Shown here one piece after another: positions 42,031 through 49,781 of a stretch of DNA of 64,000 bases. A program made the translations under genes and the position numbers. The first letter of the stretch is position 1, and the number at the start of each line of letters is the position of its first letter. The DNA lies in assembly GCF_028278985.1 (NCBI RefSeq), contig NZ_JANQTA010000013.1, forward strand, positions 62,001 to 126,000. The letters are read 5' to 3'. The DNA is from Candidatus Nitrosopumilus sp. Its GTDB lineage: Archaea > Thermoproteota > Nitrososphaeria > Nitrososphaerales > Nitrosopumilaceae. Below the pieces are notes generated by a model, which was not told the DNA's origin, did not search any database, and saw nothing but the letters and a program-made list of their open reading frames with translations.

Positions 42031-42285
42031 TTGACAAAATCAGACATTCTGCTTGGATACATCAAAGCAAGCAACTACCGAACTAACATCATGAAAGCAC
42101 TTACAGAAAAGAAAGTAACTCCTATTGAAATTTCAAAGAAAACTGGAATTGCTCTTTCTCATGTAAGTAACACATTAGCTGAATTATTAGAAAACGATCT
42201 TGCAGTATGTCTTACCCCAAAACTAAAGAAAGGAAGGTTGTATGATTTGACATCTCAGGGGAAGAAGATCGTAGAAAGTTTGTAG
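42031..42285 (+). CDS. Small winged-helix regulator (84 aa)
   Basis: The TTG-initiated 84-residue protein is a single winged helix. KSDILLGYIKASNYRTNIM is helix 1, VTPIEISKKTGIALSHVSNT is the HTH, and LENDLAVCLTPKLKKGRLYD is the wing. Such minimal HTH proteins are common archaeal regulators. It is divergent from the membrane-anchored gene at 41935, which it may control. Confidence 0.82.
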   Translation: MTKSDILLGYIKASNYRTNIMKALTEKKVTPIEISKKTGIALSHVSNTLAELLENDLAVCLTPKLKKGRLYDLTSQGKKIVESL

Positions 42286-42327
42286 AATATGACAAAGTGT
42301 TTCTGAAAAAGAGCACTGAAGTTTAGT

Positions 42328-42486
42328 TTATTGGAAAAGATCAGAAACAAATTCTACAGTTCTGATGATCCATTTTGAATATCCTACTAATCCTTCAACA
42401 ATTACTCCAAAAACCATAACAGTAAATACAATACCAATTATGTTTACAGAGTTTGTAGTACATCCTTGGAAAGAAGAACAAATCAT
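42328..42486 (-). CDS. Small membrane protein (52 aa)
   Basis: A 52-residue minus-strand frame from ATG 42486. NIIGIVFTVMVFGVIVEGLV is one membrane helix, preceded by a short Cys-containing segment (CSSFQGC) and followed by an amphipathic tail. It is convergent with the HTH gene. It is too short to assign, and it is supported mainly by its transmembrane composition. Confidence 0.5.
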   Translation of the reverse strand: MICSSFQGCTTNSVNIIGIVFTVMVFGVIVEGLVGYSKWIIRTVEFVSDLFQ

Positions 42487-42540
42487 TGTTACCCCATAAA
42501 CGTGCTAAATTGTAACTATTATACAAACAAAATAATACGT

Positions 42541-42553
42541 CTAAATAATTTAG
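42541..42553. repeat. Palindrome CTAAAT-N-ATTTAG
   Basis: Arms CTAAAT and ATTTAG around one base form a 13-bp palindrome about 130 bp before the pilin-like gene at 42682. Similar ATTTAG/CTAAAT arms occur near 45378, before the riboflavin operon. Function unknown. Confidence 0.35.
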
Positions 42554-42681
42554 TCTCTATTAAATAATATCTTCTAAAGTGTTCATAGTTGTTAGATTTG
42601 GATGTTGTTTTTTATTTTATAACGACAAATTCACACAAAATATGAGTTTAAGTTTTTATGACTTAATGTTTTAGCAATTTT

Positions 42682-43155
42682 ATGGAAAAACTAGGCATCT
42701 TACTTTCTGTTGTAATCACAGCAATTCTAGTTGGAATTACTGTAGGACTTACAAGTGAGAATGTCATGGATCAAGAAAAAAACTTTCAATCTGGTGGAAA
42801 CCCAACTGCGCCTCCTCCTCAATTACTACTAGAGATTGAAGGAATTGGAAACCAAGTAATTACACCACCAGTCAATCCCGTAGCTGGGGGTTGCATTAAT
42901 GGAGATGTGGCACTTCTTAGCGTCTGGATAGAAAATGGTGGAATAGACAATGAAATTACTGGCAAAGTCATCTGTGATTCAACAACTGGAAACATACAAG
43001 ACAAGTCTGTAAGTGTAGAAGATTCTGGAAATAATATCCGAAACTCTACTGTAGTAAGCTTACCTCAGATCAACGGAATTGCTGATTGTGAAGCATCATA
43101 TGTTCACCTTAACAACCCAAATTCCAAATGGAAAGTTACATGCGAATTCAGATAA
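42682..43155 (+). CDS. Exported pilin-like hypothetical protein (157 aa)
   Basis: The 157-residue protein starts with a short charged tail and a hydrophobic helix (LGILLSVVITAILVGITVGL), like archaeal pilins and single-pass exported proteins. The body is Gly/Asn-rich and has four Cys (GGCINGD, KVICDSTTG, IADCEASY and KVTCEFR) that could form disulfides outside the cell. It lies among other secreted genes after the island. No pilus-assembly genes are adjacent, so a pilus role is not supported. Confidence 0.65.
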   Translation: MEKLGILLSVVITAILVGITVGLTSENVMDQEKNFQSGGNPTAPPPQLLLEIEGIGNQVITPPVNPVAGGCINGDVALLSVWIENGGIDNEITGKVICDSTTGNIQDKSVSVEDSGNNIRNSTVVSLPQINGIADCEASYVHLNNPNSKWKVTCEFR

Positions 43156-43324
43156 CTAATCTTCTCTTTTTTATTTTTATATGCAATAAATTTGAAAATT
43201 ACAGAATTACCAGAATGTTATATTCCTAAATCCGTTATGTTTTGATCTGTGTGCCTCATAGAAAACATGCGTAATGTTTTATATGTGCAAGTATGAAAAA
43301 ATAATAAAGTATGAGGATATTACT

Positions 43325-43633
43325 ATGACTAAAAACAAGATAAAGCGTGTCGATCTGGATATTCTTGAACGAGTATTAATAACACTATATGAGTTAGGTT
43401 TTGCAAAACGGACAATAATTTCTAGAAATGCTAACATGAGTTATGACAAATGTATGCGATATCTTGATTATCTAGAAGCGTCTGGATTTGTAAAACATGA
43501 AAAGGATGAAAATAATTTCCAAATATACAGTCTTACATCTGTTGGAATAGATATGGCAAAAAAAAAGTTGCTAGACAATCTTGAACAAAAAAATCTATTA
43601 AATAATTTTGTAATAAATTCTGCTTTAGCTTGA
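43325..43633 (+). CDS. Winged-helix regulator (102 aa)
   Basis: I start at ATG 43325; the frame is open to 43274 but the extra residues look non-coding. The 102-residue protein is a winged helix: VDLDILERVLITLYELG, the HTH KRTIISRNANMSYDKCMRYL, and the wing ASGFVKHEKDENNFQIYSL. It ends with a helix that could dimerise. It is similar in size and type to the regulator at 42031. It lies 74 bp before the next secreted-protein gene and may regulate it. Confidence 0.75.
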   Translation: MTKNKIKRVDLDILERVLITLYELGFAKRTIISRNANMSYDKCMRYLDYLEASGFVKHEKDENNFQIYSLTSVGIDMAKKKLLDNLEQKNLLNNFVINSALA

Positions 43634-43644
43634 TAAGAGTTACT

Positions 43645-43672
43645 CCCCATTTGGGGCTCCCATATAGGGAGC
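43645..43672 (+). promoter_or_regulatory. Two adjacent GC-rich hairpins between HTH and secreted gene
   Basis: CCCCA-TT-TGGGG at 43645-43656 and GCTCCC-N5-GGGAGC at 43656-43672 are perfect hairpins sharing one base, 12 bp after the HTH stop and 36 bp before the next ATG. They are GC-rich in an AT-rich setting. No T-run follows, so a leader structure or protein site is as likely as a terminator. Confidence 0.55.
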
Positions 43673-43707
43673 GTCTGTTATTAGGAAAATTTTTGTTTGA
43701 AAACACA

Positions 43708-44367
43708 ATGACTTACAAAAACAGAAATCTTATGATGTATGCAATTATTGCTACTGCATTAGGATTACTTGTTGTAGAGCCTTCCATAGCATTCGCAGGA
43801 TCCTATAGTCCAAATTGGTCTGATCCTGGTTCATGCTCAGGTTCAAGCAGTGAGTGTGCTAATGCTGTATCAAGTGGCGATAATACGGCTGTAGCCAAAG
43901 CAGTTGGTGCATTTACTTTGAGAGAAGCAGATGCCCATAACAATAGAGACAGTTCAAGCAATAACCCCGGTTCTAATCCTGAAGTTAGCGTAGTTGGTTC
44001 TGTATCGAAGGATTACAAAATTGATTACTATGCTAAAGGTTACGAAAGCTATGCTACAGGTGCAACTGGTGGACTTGAAATTTATGTCCAAGCATGGCGT
44101 AATCATGACAATAACGGATGGGAAAAATATGGAACATCCGGTGTAGTTTACTACAATAGTTGTAGTGGAACTTGCACACACGATGGTACATTAACTGCCA
44201 GTCGAACTTCAGTAGGAGCAGGCAATCACGACTTAAGGGTATCAGGATATCATCATGTATGGGCCTTGAATACCATATTTGGTGGAACTACTACTATTGA
44301 CTATTGGAATGCATCAGATCGTAAGGTAGAAACAGAAGAACTCTGTATAGACACCACTTGTAATTAG
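43708..44367 (+). CDS. Secreted hypothetical protein (219 aa)
   Basis: ATG 43708 gives a signal peptide (MMYAIIATALGLLVVEPSIA, cleavage after AFA). The mature part is Gly/Ser/Asn-rich with paired cysteines (SCSGSSSEC, SCSGTC and CIDTTC), typical of an extracellular beta-rich protein. The frame extends back to 43630 but would include the hairpins. A GGAGAT ribosome site lies between this gene and the next, 11 bp after the stop. No family is recognised. Confidence 0.72.
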   Translation: MTYKNRNLMMYAIIATALGLLVVEPSIAFAGSYSPNWSDPGSCSGSSSECANAVSSGDNTAVAKAVGAFTLREADAHNNRDSSSNNPGSNPEVSVVGSVSKDYKIDYYAKGYESYATGATGGLEIYVQAWRNHDNNGWEKYGTSGVVYYNSCSGTCTHDGTLTASRTSVGAGNHDLRVSGYHHVWALNTIFGGTTTIDYWNASDRKVETEELCIDTTCN

Positions 44368-44378
44368 GAGATATTGAA

Positions 44379-44891
44379 ATGAAAACAAAATCTTACATTA
44401 CAATGGTTGCCCTAATTGTGGGCATTGTAGGTTCTATGGCATTTACTATGAATTTTGTAAGTGCTGAATTAGAACCAACAAAAGAGGAATACAGAACAGA
44501 TTATAATTCTGTCATGTCTGAAACCAAACTAACTTTATCACCGGGAGATTCAAAAGTACTGACAGCTGAATTACTTGCTTTGCAAGAACAAACTCTAAAC
44601 TTGAGAACAGGAATTGCATTAGAAGGTAAAATTGGCTATAGCATACTTACTGATAATTCAGGTTTGCCTGATGGTGTTTCGGTAACAATGGACAAAAGCA
44701 GAATTGATCTGACTAATAATGGATACACAGGAAAAGATCTTCGATCAAGTGTAGAAATGACACTGAATATATCCGAAGATGCCAAACCAGGAACCTATGA
44801 ATTAGTATACTTTGTTTATGAAGAACCAGAAAAGGGTGTACTATTGATCACAGGTGAGAATATCCAATTAGAGATAATCCCTCTCTCCTAA
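44379..44891 (+). CDS. Secreted beta-sandwich protein (170 aa)
   Basis: The 170-residue protein has a signal peptide (SYITMVALIVGIVGSMAFT) and an Ig-like or CARDB-like domain (TLSPGDSKVLTAELLALQEQ, VEMTLNISEDAKPGTYELVY). The AKPGTYEL segment is typical of Ig-like secreted domains. It starts 11 bp after the upstream secreted gene, with a good GGAGAT ribosome site, so they form an operon. Function unknown. Confidence 0.75.
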   Translation: MKTKSYITMVALIVGIVGSMAFTMNFVSAELEPTKEEYRTDYNSVMSETKLTLSPGDSKVLTAELLALQEQTLNLRTGIALEGKIGYSILTDNSGLPDGVSVTMDKSRIDLTNNGYTGKDLRSSVEMTLNISEDAKPGTYELVYFVYEEPEKGVLLITGENIQLEIIPLS

Positions 44892-44921
44892 TTTTTTTAT
44901 AGTTACAGATTTAATATAAAA

Positions 44922-45257
44922 ATGAAAAACCAATTTTTGATAATAGGAATTGTTCTTTTTTTCTTTGGTCTTTCAAACATGCTCTATGTGTTTTCTTTTT
45001 ACTTGACTTGTTGTGACCAGGTGATGTTCTTGTTGATTCCATTTGGAGGTACTTTTTCAGGAAATGTTCCCGATCCTTTATGGGATTTTTTAATAAATGA
45101 TGAAAATTTAGAACCCTTAGCCAATAGATTTGGATCTAGCATGACATTTGGTGATTTTAATAATGAATGGCCATTTAGTTTATGGGAATTATTTTGGTCC
45201 ATCTCTTTTTATGGTGGAATGATCCTAATTGTCTTAAGATTTTCTAAAAAAATATAG
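44922..45257 (+). CDS. Small membrane protein (111 aa)
   Basis: The 111-residue protein has two membrane helices, one near the N-terminus (FLIIGIVLFFFGLSNMLYVF) and one near the C-terminus (FWSISFYGGMILIVLRF), with an acidic loop between. A CC pair lies at the first helix border. It starts 30 bp after the secreted beta-sandwich gene and completes that small operon of exported proteins. Confidence 0.68.
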   Translation: MKNQFLIIGIVLFFFGLSNMLYVFSFYLTCCDQVMFLLIPFGGTFSGNVPDPLWDFLINDENLEPLANRFGSSMTFGDFNNEWPFSLWELFWSISFYGGMILIVLRFSKKI

Positions 45258-45377
45258 TAAACCCAATCTTAAATTCTTTATTTATGTTGTAAATACTAAT
45301 CCCAGAAACTAAAATATTTTAAATGAGTTTGCTCAATATCGAATAATAGTAACTATCAAATCTGTTTATACAACATA

Positions 45378-45394
45378 TTTAGTACCTCTAAATA
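45378..45394. promoter_or_regulatory. Inverted repeat before riboflavin operon
   Basis: ATTTAG at 45378-45383 and CTAAAT at 45389-45394 are exact inverted arms around TACCT. They lie 31 bp before the preferred riboflavin synthase ATG, where an operator would overlap the promoter. Regulator unknown. Confidence 0.4.
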
Positions 45395-45424
45395 ATTTTA
45401 TACAAGATTACGATGAATTCTCTA

Positions 45425-46009
45425 ATGTTTACTGGAATTGTTGAAGGCATAGGAAAAATAGAAAAAATTTCCAAAAAAACTAAAAATCGCAGTGCAATTC
45501 AAATGACAGTTAACCTAGGTAAGCACTCTAAGGGATTAAAAATTGGACAAAGCGTTGCATTAAACGGTGTATGCCTTACTGCAACCAAATTATCAAAATC
45601 TAGTTGTATTTTTGAGATGATTGAAGAAACTACAAAAAAAACTGATTTGGGAAATCTCAAAGTAGGCGGAGTTGTTAATATTGAAAGAAGCCTCAAAGCT
45701 GGTGACAGACTAGAAGGTCATTTTGTTTTAGGCCATGTAGATGGTGTAGGCATTATCAAAAAAATTCTCAAAAAACCCAAAGAAGTTCAAGTTTGGTTTG
45801 AAGTTCCTAAAAATCTATCAAAATATGTAGTAAAGAAGGGTTCAATTGCTGTTGATGGAATCAGCTTAACTGTTGTTGATATCAAAAAAACACTTGCTTC
45901 AGTATCTTTGATTCCACATACTATTGAAGTAACAAATTTTCATACAAAGAAAGTAGGCGACAAAGTTAATATTGAAACTGACATTCTTGGAAAATATATT
46001 CTAAAATAG
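45425..46009 (+). CDS. ribE: Riboflavin synthase, bacterial-type (alpha subunit)
   Basis: ATG 45425 gives the canonical start FTGIVEGIGKIEKI; the upstream ATG at 45413 would add four residues. The 194-residue enzyme has two lumazine-binding barrels. NGVCLTATKL and EGHFVLGHVDGVG lie in the first and its linker; VDGISLTVVDI and SLIPHTIEVTNF lie in the second. It converts two 6,7-dimethyl-8-ribityllumazine molecules to riboflavin. Methanogens use an unrelated pentameric enzyme, so this is the bacterial type. It opens the riboflavin operon. Confidence 0.94.
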   Translation: MFTGIVEGIGKIEKISKKTKNRSAIQMTVNLGKHSKGLKIGQSVALNGVCLTATKLSKSSCIFEMIEETTKKTDLGNLKVGGVVNIERSLKAGDRLEGHFVLGHVDGVGIIKKILKKPKEVQVWFEVPKNLSKYVVKKGSIAVDGISLTVVDIKKTLASVSLIPHTIEVTNFHTKKVGDKVNIETDILGKYILK

Positions 46010-46031
46010 GTTTGATTTTCTACTACTTTAT

Positions 46032-46043
46032 TGGTAATTACCA
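46032..46043. promoter_or_regulatory. Palindrome TGGTAATTACCA before ribB
   Basis: A perfect 12-bp palindrome ends 44 bp before the ribB ATG. The half-site TGGTA resembles the arms of the TGGTACA motif, but the spacing is different. It may bind a regulator for an internal promoter. Confidence 0.45.
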
Positions 46044-46087
46044 CTTTTTAAGTAAACTTTATAATTAGAACAAATGATTTTTTCTTC

Positions 46088-46753
46088 ATGTCTCTAGAAT
46101 CTGCTTTAGAATCTCTCAAGCGTGGTGAATTTGTATTATTATTTGATTCTGCAGGACGTGAAAATGAAATTGACATGGTAGTTGCAGCAGAATTTGTAAC
46201 TCCAGAACATATTGCTAGAATGAGACAACATGCAGGTGGATTACTTTGTATGGCAATAGATCATAATTTTGCTTCTTCTCTGGAATTAAAATACATGCAT
46301 GAGATTTTATCTGAATCTACAATCTCAAATAAAGATATGATCATGGGTTTAGCTCCATATGGTGATCATCCAACTTTTTCTTTATCAGTAAATCATTATC
46401 AGACATATACTGGCATTACAGACAAAGATAGAGCCCTTACAATTAAAGAAATGGCAAATATCTACAATCTTGAAAATAAACAAAAGAAATTTGCATCATC
46501 TTTCAAAACTCCTGGTCATGTACCATTGTTAATTGCATCAAAAGGATTGTTGGCTGCACGTCAAGGTCATACTGAAATGTCTGTTTATCTTACACAAGTT
46601 GCAGGATTAACTCCAATAACAGCAATATGTGAAATGATGGATGCAGAAACTTATACTGCATTATCAGTTGATAAAGCAGAAAAATATGCCAAAGAAAATG
46701 GCATTCCATTAATTGATGGAAAAGAACTTTTAGAATACGCAAAGGTGCATTAG
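46088..46753 (+). CDS. ribB: 3,4-dihydroxy-2-butanone 4-phosphate synthase
   Basis: The 221-residue enzyme has the RibB motifs: VLLFDSAGRENEIDMVVAAE with acidic metal ligands, MRQHAGGLLCMAID, TGITDKDRALTI, and GHVPLL with TEMSVYLTQVAGL. It converts ribulose 5-phosphate into the four-carbon unit for lumazine synthesis. It is free-standing, not fused to GTP cyclohydrolase II as in many bacteria. The lumazine synthase gene starts 2 bp after its stop. Confidence 0.95.
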   Translation: MSLESALESLKRGEFVLLFDSAGRENEIDMVVAAEFVTPEHIARMRQHAGGLLCMAIDHNFASSLELKYMHEILSESTISNKDMIMGLAPYGDHPTFSLSVNHYQTYTGITDKDRALTIKEMANIYNLENKQKKFASSFKTPGHVPLLIASKGLLAARQGHTEMSVYLTQVAGLTPITAICEMMDAETYTALSVDKAEKYAKENGIPLIDGKELLEYAKVH

Positions 46754-46755
46754 TA

Positions 46756-47172
46756 TTGAATATTGCTGTAGTGGTTTCGGAATTTAATGAAGAAGTGACA
46801 TCTAGGATGTTATCTGTTGCAAAAGAAAAAGCAGAAGAATTAAAGCTCAAAATTACACATATCTGTCATGTGCCTGGTGCATATGACATGCCTATTATTG
46901 TAGATTCATTACTACAAAAGGAATCAGTAGATGGCGTTGTTACATTAGGCGCTATAATCAAAGGCCAAACAAAACATGACGAAGTAATTTCTCATGCTGC
47001 TGCCCGCTCTTTGACTGATTTGTCATTAAAGTACCAAAAACCTGTTTCTCTGGGCATATCTGGACCTGGAATGCAAGAAAGACATGCTTTTGCACGAATC
47101 AGACCTGTTGCAGAACGGGCTGTTGAAGCAGTAGTAAAAATTACTAATGAATTAAAGAGGATGGAAAAATGA
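46756..47172 (+). CDS. ribH: 6,7-dimethyl-8-ribityllumazine synthase
   Basis: The 138-residue enzyme starts with TTG. It has the RibH layout: VVVSEFNEEVTSRML with substrate-binding Phe-Asn, CHVPGAYDMP, VTLGAIIKGQTKHDEV with the general-base His, and KPVSLGISGPGM. It condenses the four-carbon phosphate with the ribitylamino-pyrimidine. It overlaps the next gene by 4 bp. The length is normal for the archaeal-size enzyme. Confidence 0.95.
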   Translation: MNIAVVVSEFNEEVTSRMLSVAKEKAEELKLKITHICHVPGAYDMPIIVDSLLQKESVDGVVTLGAIIKGQTKHDEVISHAAARSLTDLSLKYQKPVSLGISGPGMQERHAFARIRPVAERAVEAVVKITNELKRMEK

Positions 47173-47918
47173 TTCAACTAAGTATTCTCAAGATTACTGG
47201 ATATGGTCCTTGGACCCTTACTCTTGGTAGTGATCGAGAACATGAATTACAGATGCTTCAAGCAACACTATACAAAGAACTTCAAAAATTATTTTCTGAA
47301 AAAAACTGTCTAGTATTTCATAACAGAGCAGATGAATTTTTTGTAGTGTCAAACGGCCTTTCTTTGGATGATCATATCAATATTCAAAAAACACTTGAAA
47401 AATCATTTGAAGTAGGATTGACCATTTCAATTGGATATGGAAAATCTCCCTTTGAAGCTAACCTAAAAGCATATGATGCAAAAAAGAATAACGTAATCCT
47501 AAACCAAGAACATAATATTTTTGGATACATGTACGATGAAGATTCTTTTGATGTATCAATTATGCATCTTGATGTAGATGATCTTACGTCACAGCGAGAT
47601 ACCAATTCACCTTATGAAATATCTTCCTTGATCTTTGAATTGTATTCAAAAATGTCAAAATATTTCATTCAAAAAAATTCTCTAACATTCTTTATGGGTG
47701 GAGATAATTTTATGGTAGTTGCTAGTCAAGAAGCCAAAAATTCTGTACAGGAATTCATTAATCAGATTAAGAACGACAAAATTATTCTTAATTGTGGGAT
47801 AGGAAATGCAACAAATGCACGTCAGGCAGTAAAATTAGCCACAAAATCTCTAGATACCATTAGAGAAATTAGAGATTCAGGAAAGGAAAAACCTGAAGTG
47901 TATGAATTATCATGTTAA
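47169..47918 (+). CDS. gch3: GTP cyclohydrolase III (archaeal)
   Basis: The 249-residue protein matches archaeal GTP cyclohydrolase III, a nucleotide-cyclase-like fold repeated twice. QLSILKITGYGPWTLTLGSDREHEL at the start, FHNRADEFFVVSNG, SIGYGKSPFEA, and a second copy with FMGGDNFMVVAS and CGIGNATNARQA are seen. It opens GTP to the formamido-pyrimidine FAPy, the first step of archaeal riboflavin synthesis. It overlaps ribH by 4 bp and the amidohydrolase by 7 bp. Confidence 0.93.
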   Translation: MIQLSILKITGYGPWTLTLGSDREHELQMLQATLYKELQKLFSEKNCLVFHNRADEFFVVSNGLSLDDHINIQKTLEKSFEVGLTISIGYGKSPFEANLKAYDAKKNNVILNQEHNIFGYMYDEDSFDVSIMHLDVDDLTSQRDTNSPYEISSLIFELYSKMSKYFIQKNSLTFFMGGDNFMVVASQEAKNSVQEFINQIKNDKIILNCGIGNATNARQAVKLATKSLDTIREIRDSGKEKPEVYELSC

Positions 47919-49102
47919 TCAAAAATGTAAGTGCATTATTAGGTCAAGAATTAGATTTCACTCAAAAAATTAATTTACAGATTCAAAATGATTCCTTTAA
48001 AAGAATACAAACTAATATTCATCCAAATTCAAATGAGGATGTTGTTGATGGTGAAGGATTACTAGTTCTTCCTGGATTCATTAATGCACATACACATATT
48101 GGAGATTCTATCGGAAAAGATGTTACACTAGATTCTTCAGTAGACAAAAAAATTCACCCTGTTTTTGGAGCAAAATCAAAGATTCTTAAGCATACCAGTA
48201 ATGAAAATCTGGAAAATTTTATGAAAAACTCTTGTTATTCGATGATTCAAAAAGGAATTACTACATTTGTTGATTTCAGAGAAGGTGGTCTAAATGGTGT
48301 AACGATACTAAAAAATGCATTAAAAGATGTCCCAATTCGTTCAATTATCTTAGGAAGAGTAGAAAATTACAGTTCAACTTCAGAAATTAGAAAAAATCAA
48401 CCATTCCCAAAAGAAAAAAATGATGAATTACTTTCTATAATCAAAAAATGCGATGGAATTGGAATTAGTGGGGCTAATGAAAATAGCAATTCCGTTCTGA
48501 ATCACTATTCTAAAACAACAAAAATTAGAGCAATTCATTCAGCTGAAACCAAGCAAAGTACTACCAAATCTAAAAAAATCACAGGAAAATCAGAAACCAT
48601 AAGAGCACTATCTATGAAACCCCATTTTGTGGTTCATATGACATATGCTTCAAAAAGTGATTTGCATAAAACTGCACAAAAAACCCAAGGAATTGTTGTA
48701 TGCCCTAGAGCCAATTCATCTTTGGCTGAGGGAATTCCAGATGTTGATTTGATGAAAAAGGCTGGTTGCACTCTAGGATTAGGCACAGATAATGTAATGG
48801 TAAACTCTCCTGATATGTTCAGAGAAATGGATTTTCTTTGGAAAGTGACAATGGGAATTCATAAGAAAAGAATCAATCCAAAAGAAATTCTAAAAATGGC
48901 AACTGTCAATGGAGGAAAAATATTGAAGAAAAACATTGGAGTAATTGGAATTGGGAAACTTGCTGATTGTATTTTCATTGATAAACACTCACTTGATTTA
49001 GAACCAATGCATAATCCACATGCATCGATTGTTCATCGTGCATCTGAATCAGCAATCAAAGCTGTAATGATTGGAGGAAAGATTGTACATGGCAAAATCT
49101 AA
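47912..49102 (+). CDS. Amidohydrolase-family protein inside riboflavin operon
   Basis: The 396-residue enzyme has the metal-dependent amidohydrolase motifs. LPGFINAHTHIGD is the HxH site, AIHSAETKQ and VVHMTYASK give further His ligands, and LGLGTDNVMVNSPDMF holds the catalytic Asp. It resembles cytosine/guanine deaminases and chlorohydrolase-like enzymes. It overlaps GTP cyclohydrolase III by 7 bp and the reductase by 14 bp, so it is co-translated with riboflavin enzymes. It could be the deformylase acting on FAPy or the pyrimidine deaminase, a step without an assigned archaeal enzyme as far as I know. That is inference from context. Confidence 0.85.
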   Translation: MLIKNVSALLGQELDFTQKINLQIQNDSFKRIQTNIHPNSNEDVVDGEGLLVLPGFINAHTHIGDSIGKDVTLDSSVDKKIHPVFGAKSKILKHTSNENLENFMKNSCYSMIQKGITTFVDFREGGLNGVTILKNALKDVPIRSIILGRVENYSSTSEIRKNQPFPKEKNDELLSIIKKCDGIGISGANENSNSVLNHYSKTTKIRAIHSAETKQSTTKSKKITGKSETIRALSMKPHFVVHMTYASKSDLHKTAQKTQGIVVCPRANSSLAEGIPDVDLMKKAGCTLGLGTDNVMVNSPDMFREMDFLWKVTMGIHKKRINPKEILKMATVNGGKILKKNIGVIGIGKLADCIFIDKHSLDLEPMHNPHASIVHRASESAIKAVMIGGKIVHGKI

Positions 49103-49745
49103 GCCATTTGTAATTTTAAATGCTGCAACTTCAATTGATGGAAAAATTGCAACAAAAGATGGTGATTCAAAACTATCATCTTCAGAAGATCTAAAACGTG
49201 TTCATAAATTAAGATCAGAAGTTGATGCAATTTTAGTTGGAAAAAATACCGTTTTGAAAGATAATCCTTTACTAACAGTTAGAAAAGTAAAAGGAAAAAA
49301 TCCAATTCGAATAATTATTGATTCAAAAGGTACTATTCCATCAAAAGCAAAGATTTTACAGACCAGTAACACTATTCCAACAATTATTGCTGTTTCAAAA
49401 TCTATTTCAAAATCCAATTTGGAAAAATTAAAAAAATTTCCAGTTGAGATAATTATCTCTGGAACAACAAATGTAAATCTGAAAACTTTATTACAAATTC
49501 TCTACAAGAAAAAAATTTCAAAAATCCTTGTTGAAGGAGGAGGAACTGTAAATTGGGAATTCATTAAAAATAATTTAATTGATGAACTGTTCATTACAAT
49601 TTCCCCTTACATTATTGGAGGTTCTGAGTCAATTTCGTTAGTAGAGGGAAAAGGTTTCTCCAAAGTTTTGGGTTCTCCAAAATTATCTCTAAAATCTATA
49701 CGGAGGCTCAAAAATCACCTTGTGTTACATTATGTCAAGCTCTAA
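49089..49745 (+). CDS. arfC: 2,5-diamino-6-ribosylamino-pyrimidinone reductase
   Basis: Starting at ATG 49089 gives 218 residues; the frame is open a little further upstream inside the amidohydrolase gene. It is the RibD C-terminal reductase fold: KPFVILNAATSIDGKIATKD, ELRS-like HKLRSEVDAILVGKNTVLKD, and ILVEGGGTVNWEF for NADPH binding. It reduces the ribosyl chain to ribityl in archaeal riboflavin synthesis. It ends the operon. No deaminase domain is fused, unlike bacterial RibD. Confidence 0.92.
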   Translation: MAKSKPFVILNAATSIDGKIATKDGDSKLSSSEDLKRVHKLRSEVDAILVGKNTVLKDNPLLTVRKVKGKNPIRIIIDSKGTIPSKAKILQTSNTIPTIIAVSKSISKSNLEKLKKFPVEIIISGTTNVNLKTLLQILYKKKISKILVEGGGTVNWEFIKNNLIDELFITISPYIIGGSESISLVEGKGFSKVLGSPKLSLKSIRRLKNHLVLHYVKL

Positions 49746-49781
49746 GTTCTTATACTTATTTTAGAATAAAGTTACAAGAAA

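Noticed and set aside
43630-43707. Upstream extension of the secreted gene at 43708
   Set aside because: It would translate the GC-rich hairpins and place about 26 residues before a good signal peptide.
45258-45424. FMN riboswitch before the riboflavin operon
   Set aside because: I could not find the conserved RFN-element pairing; only a short palindrome is visible.
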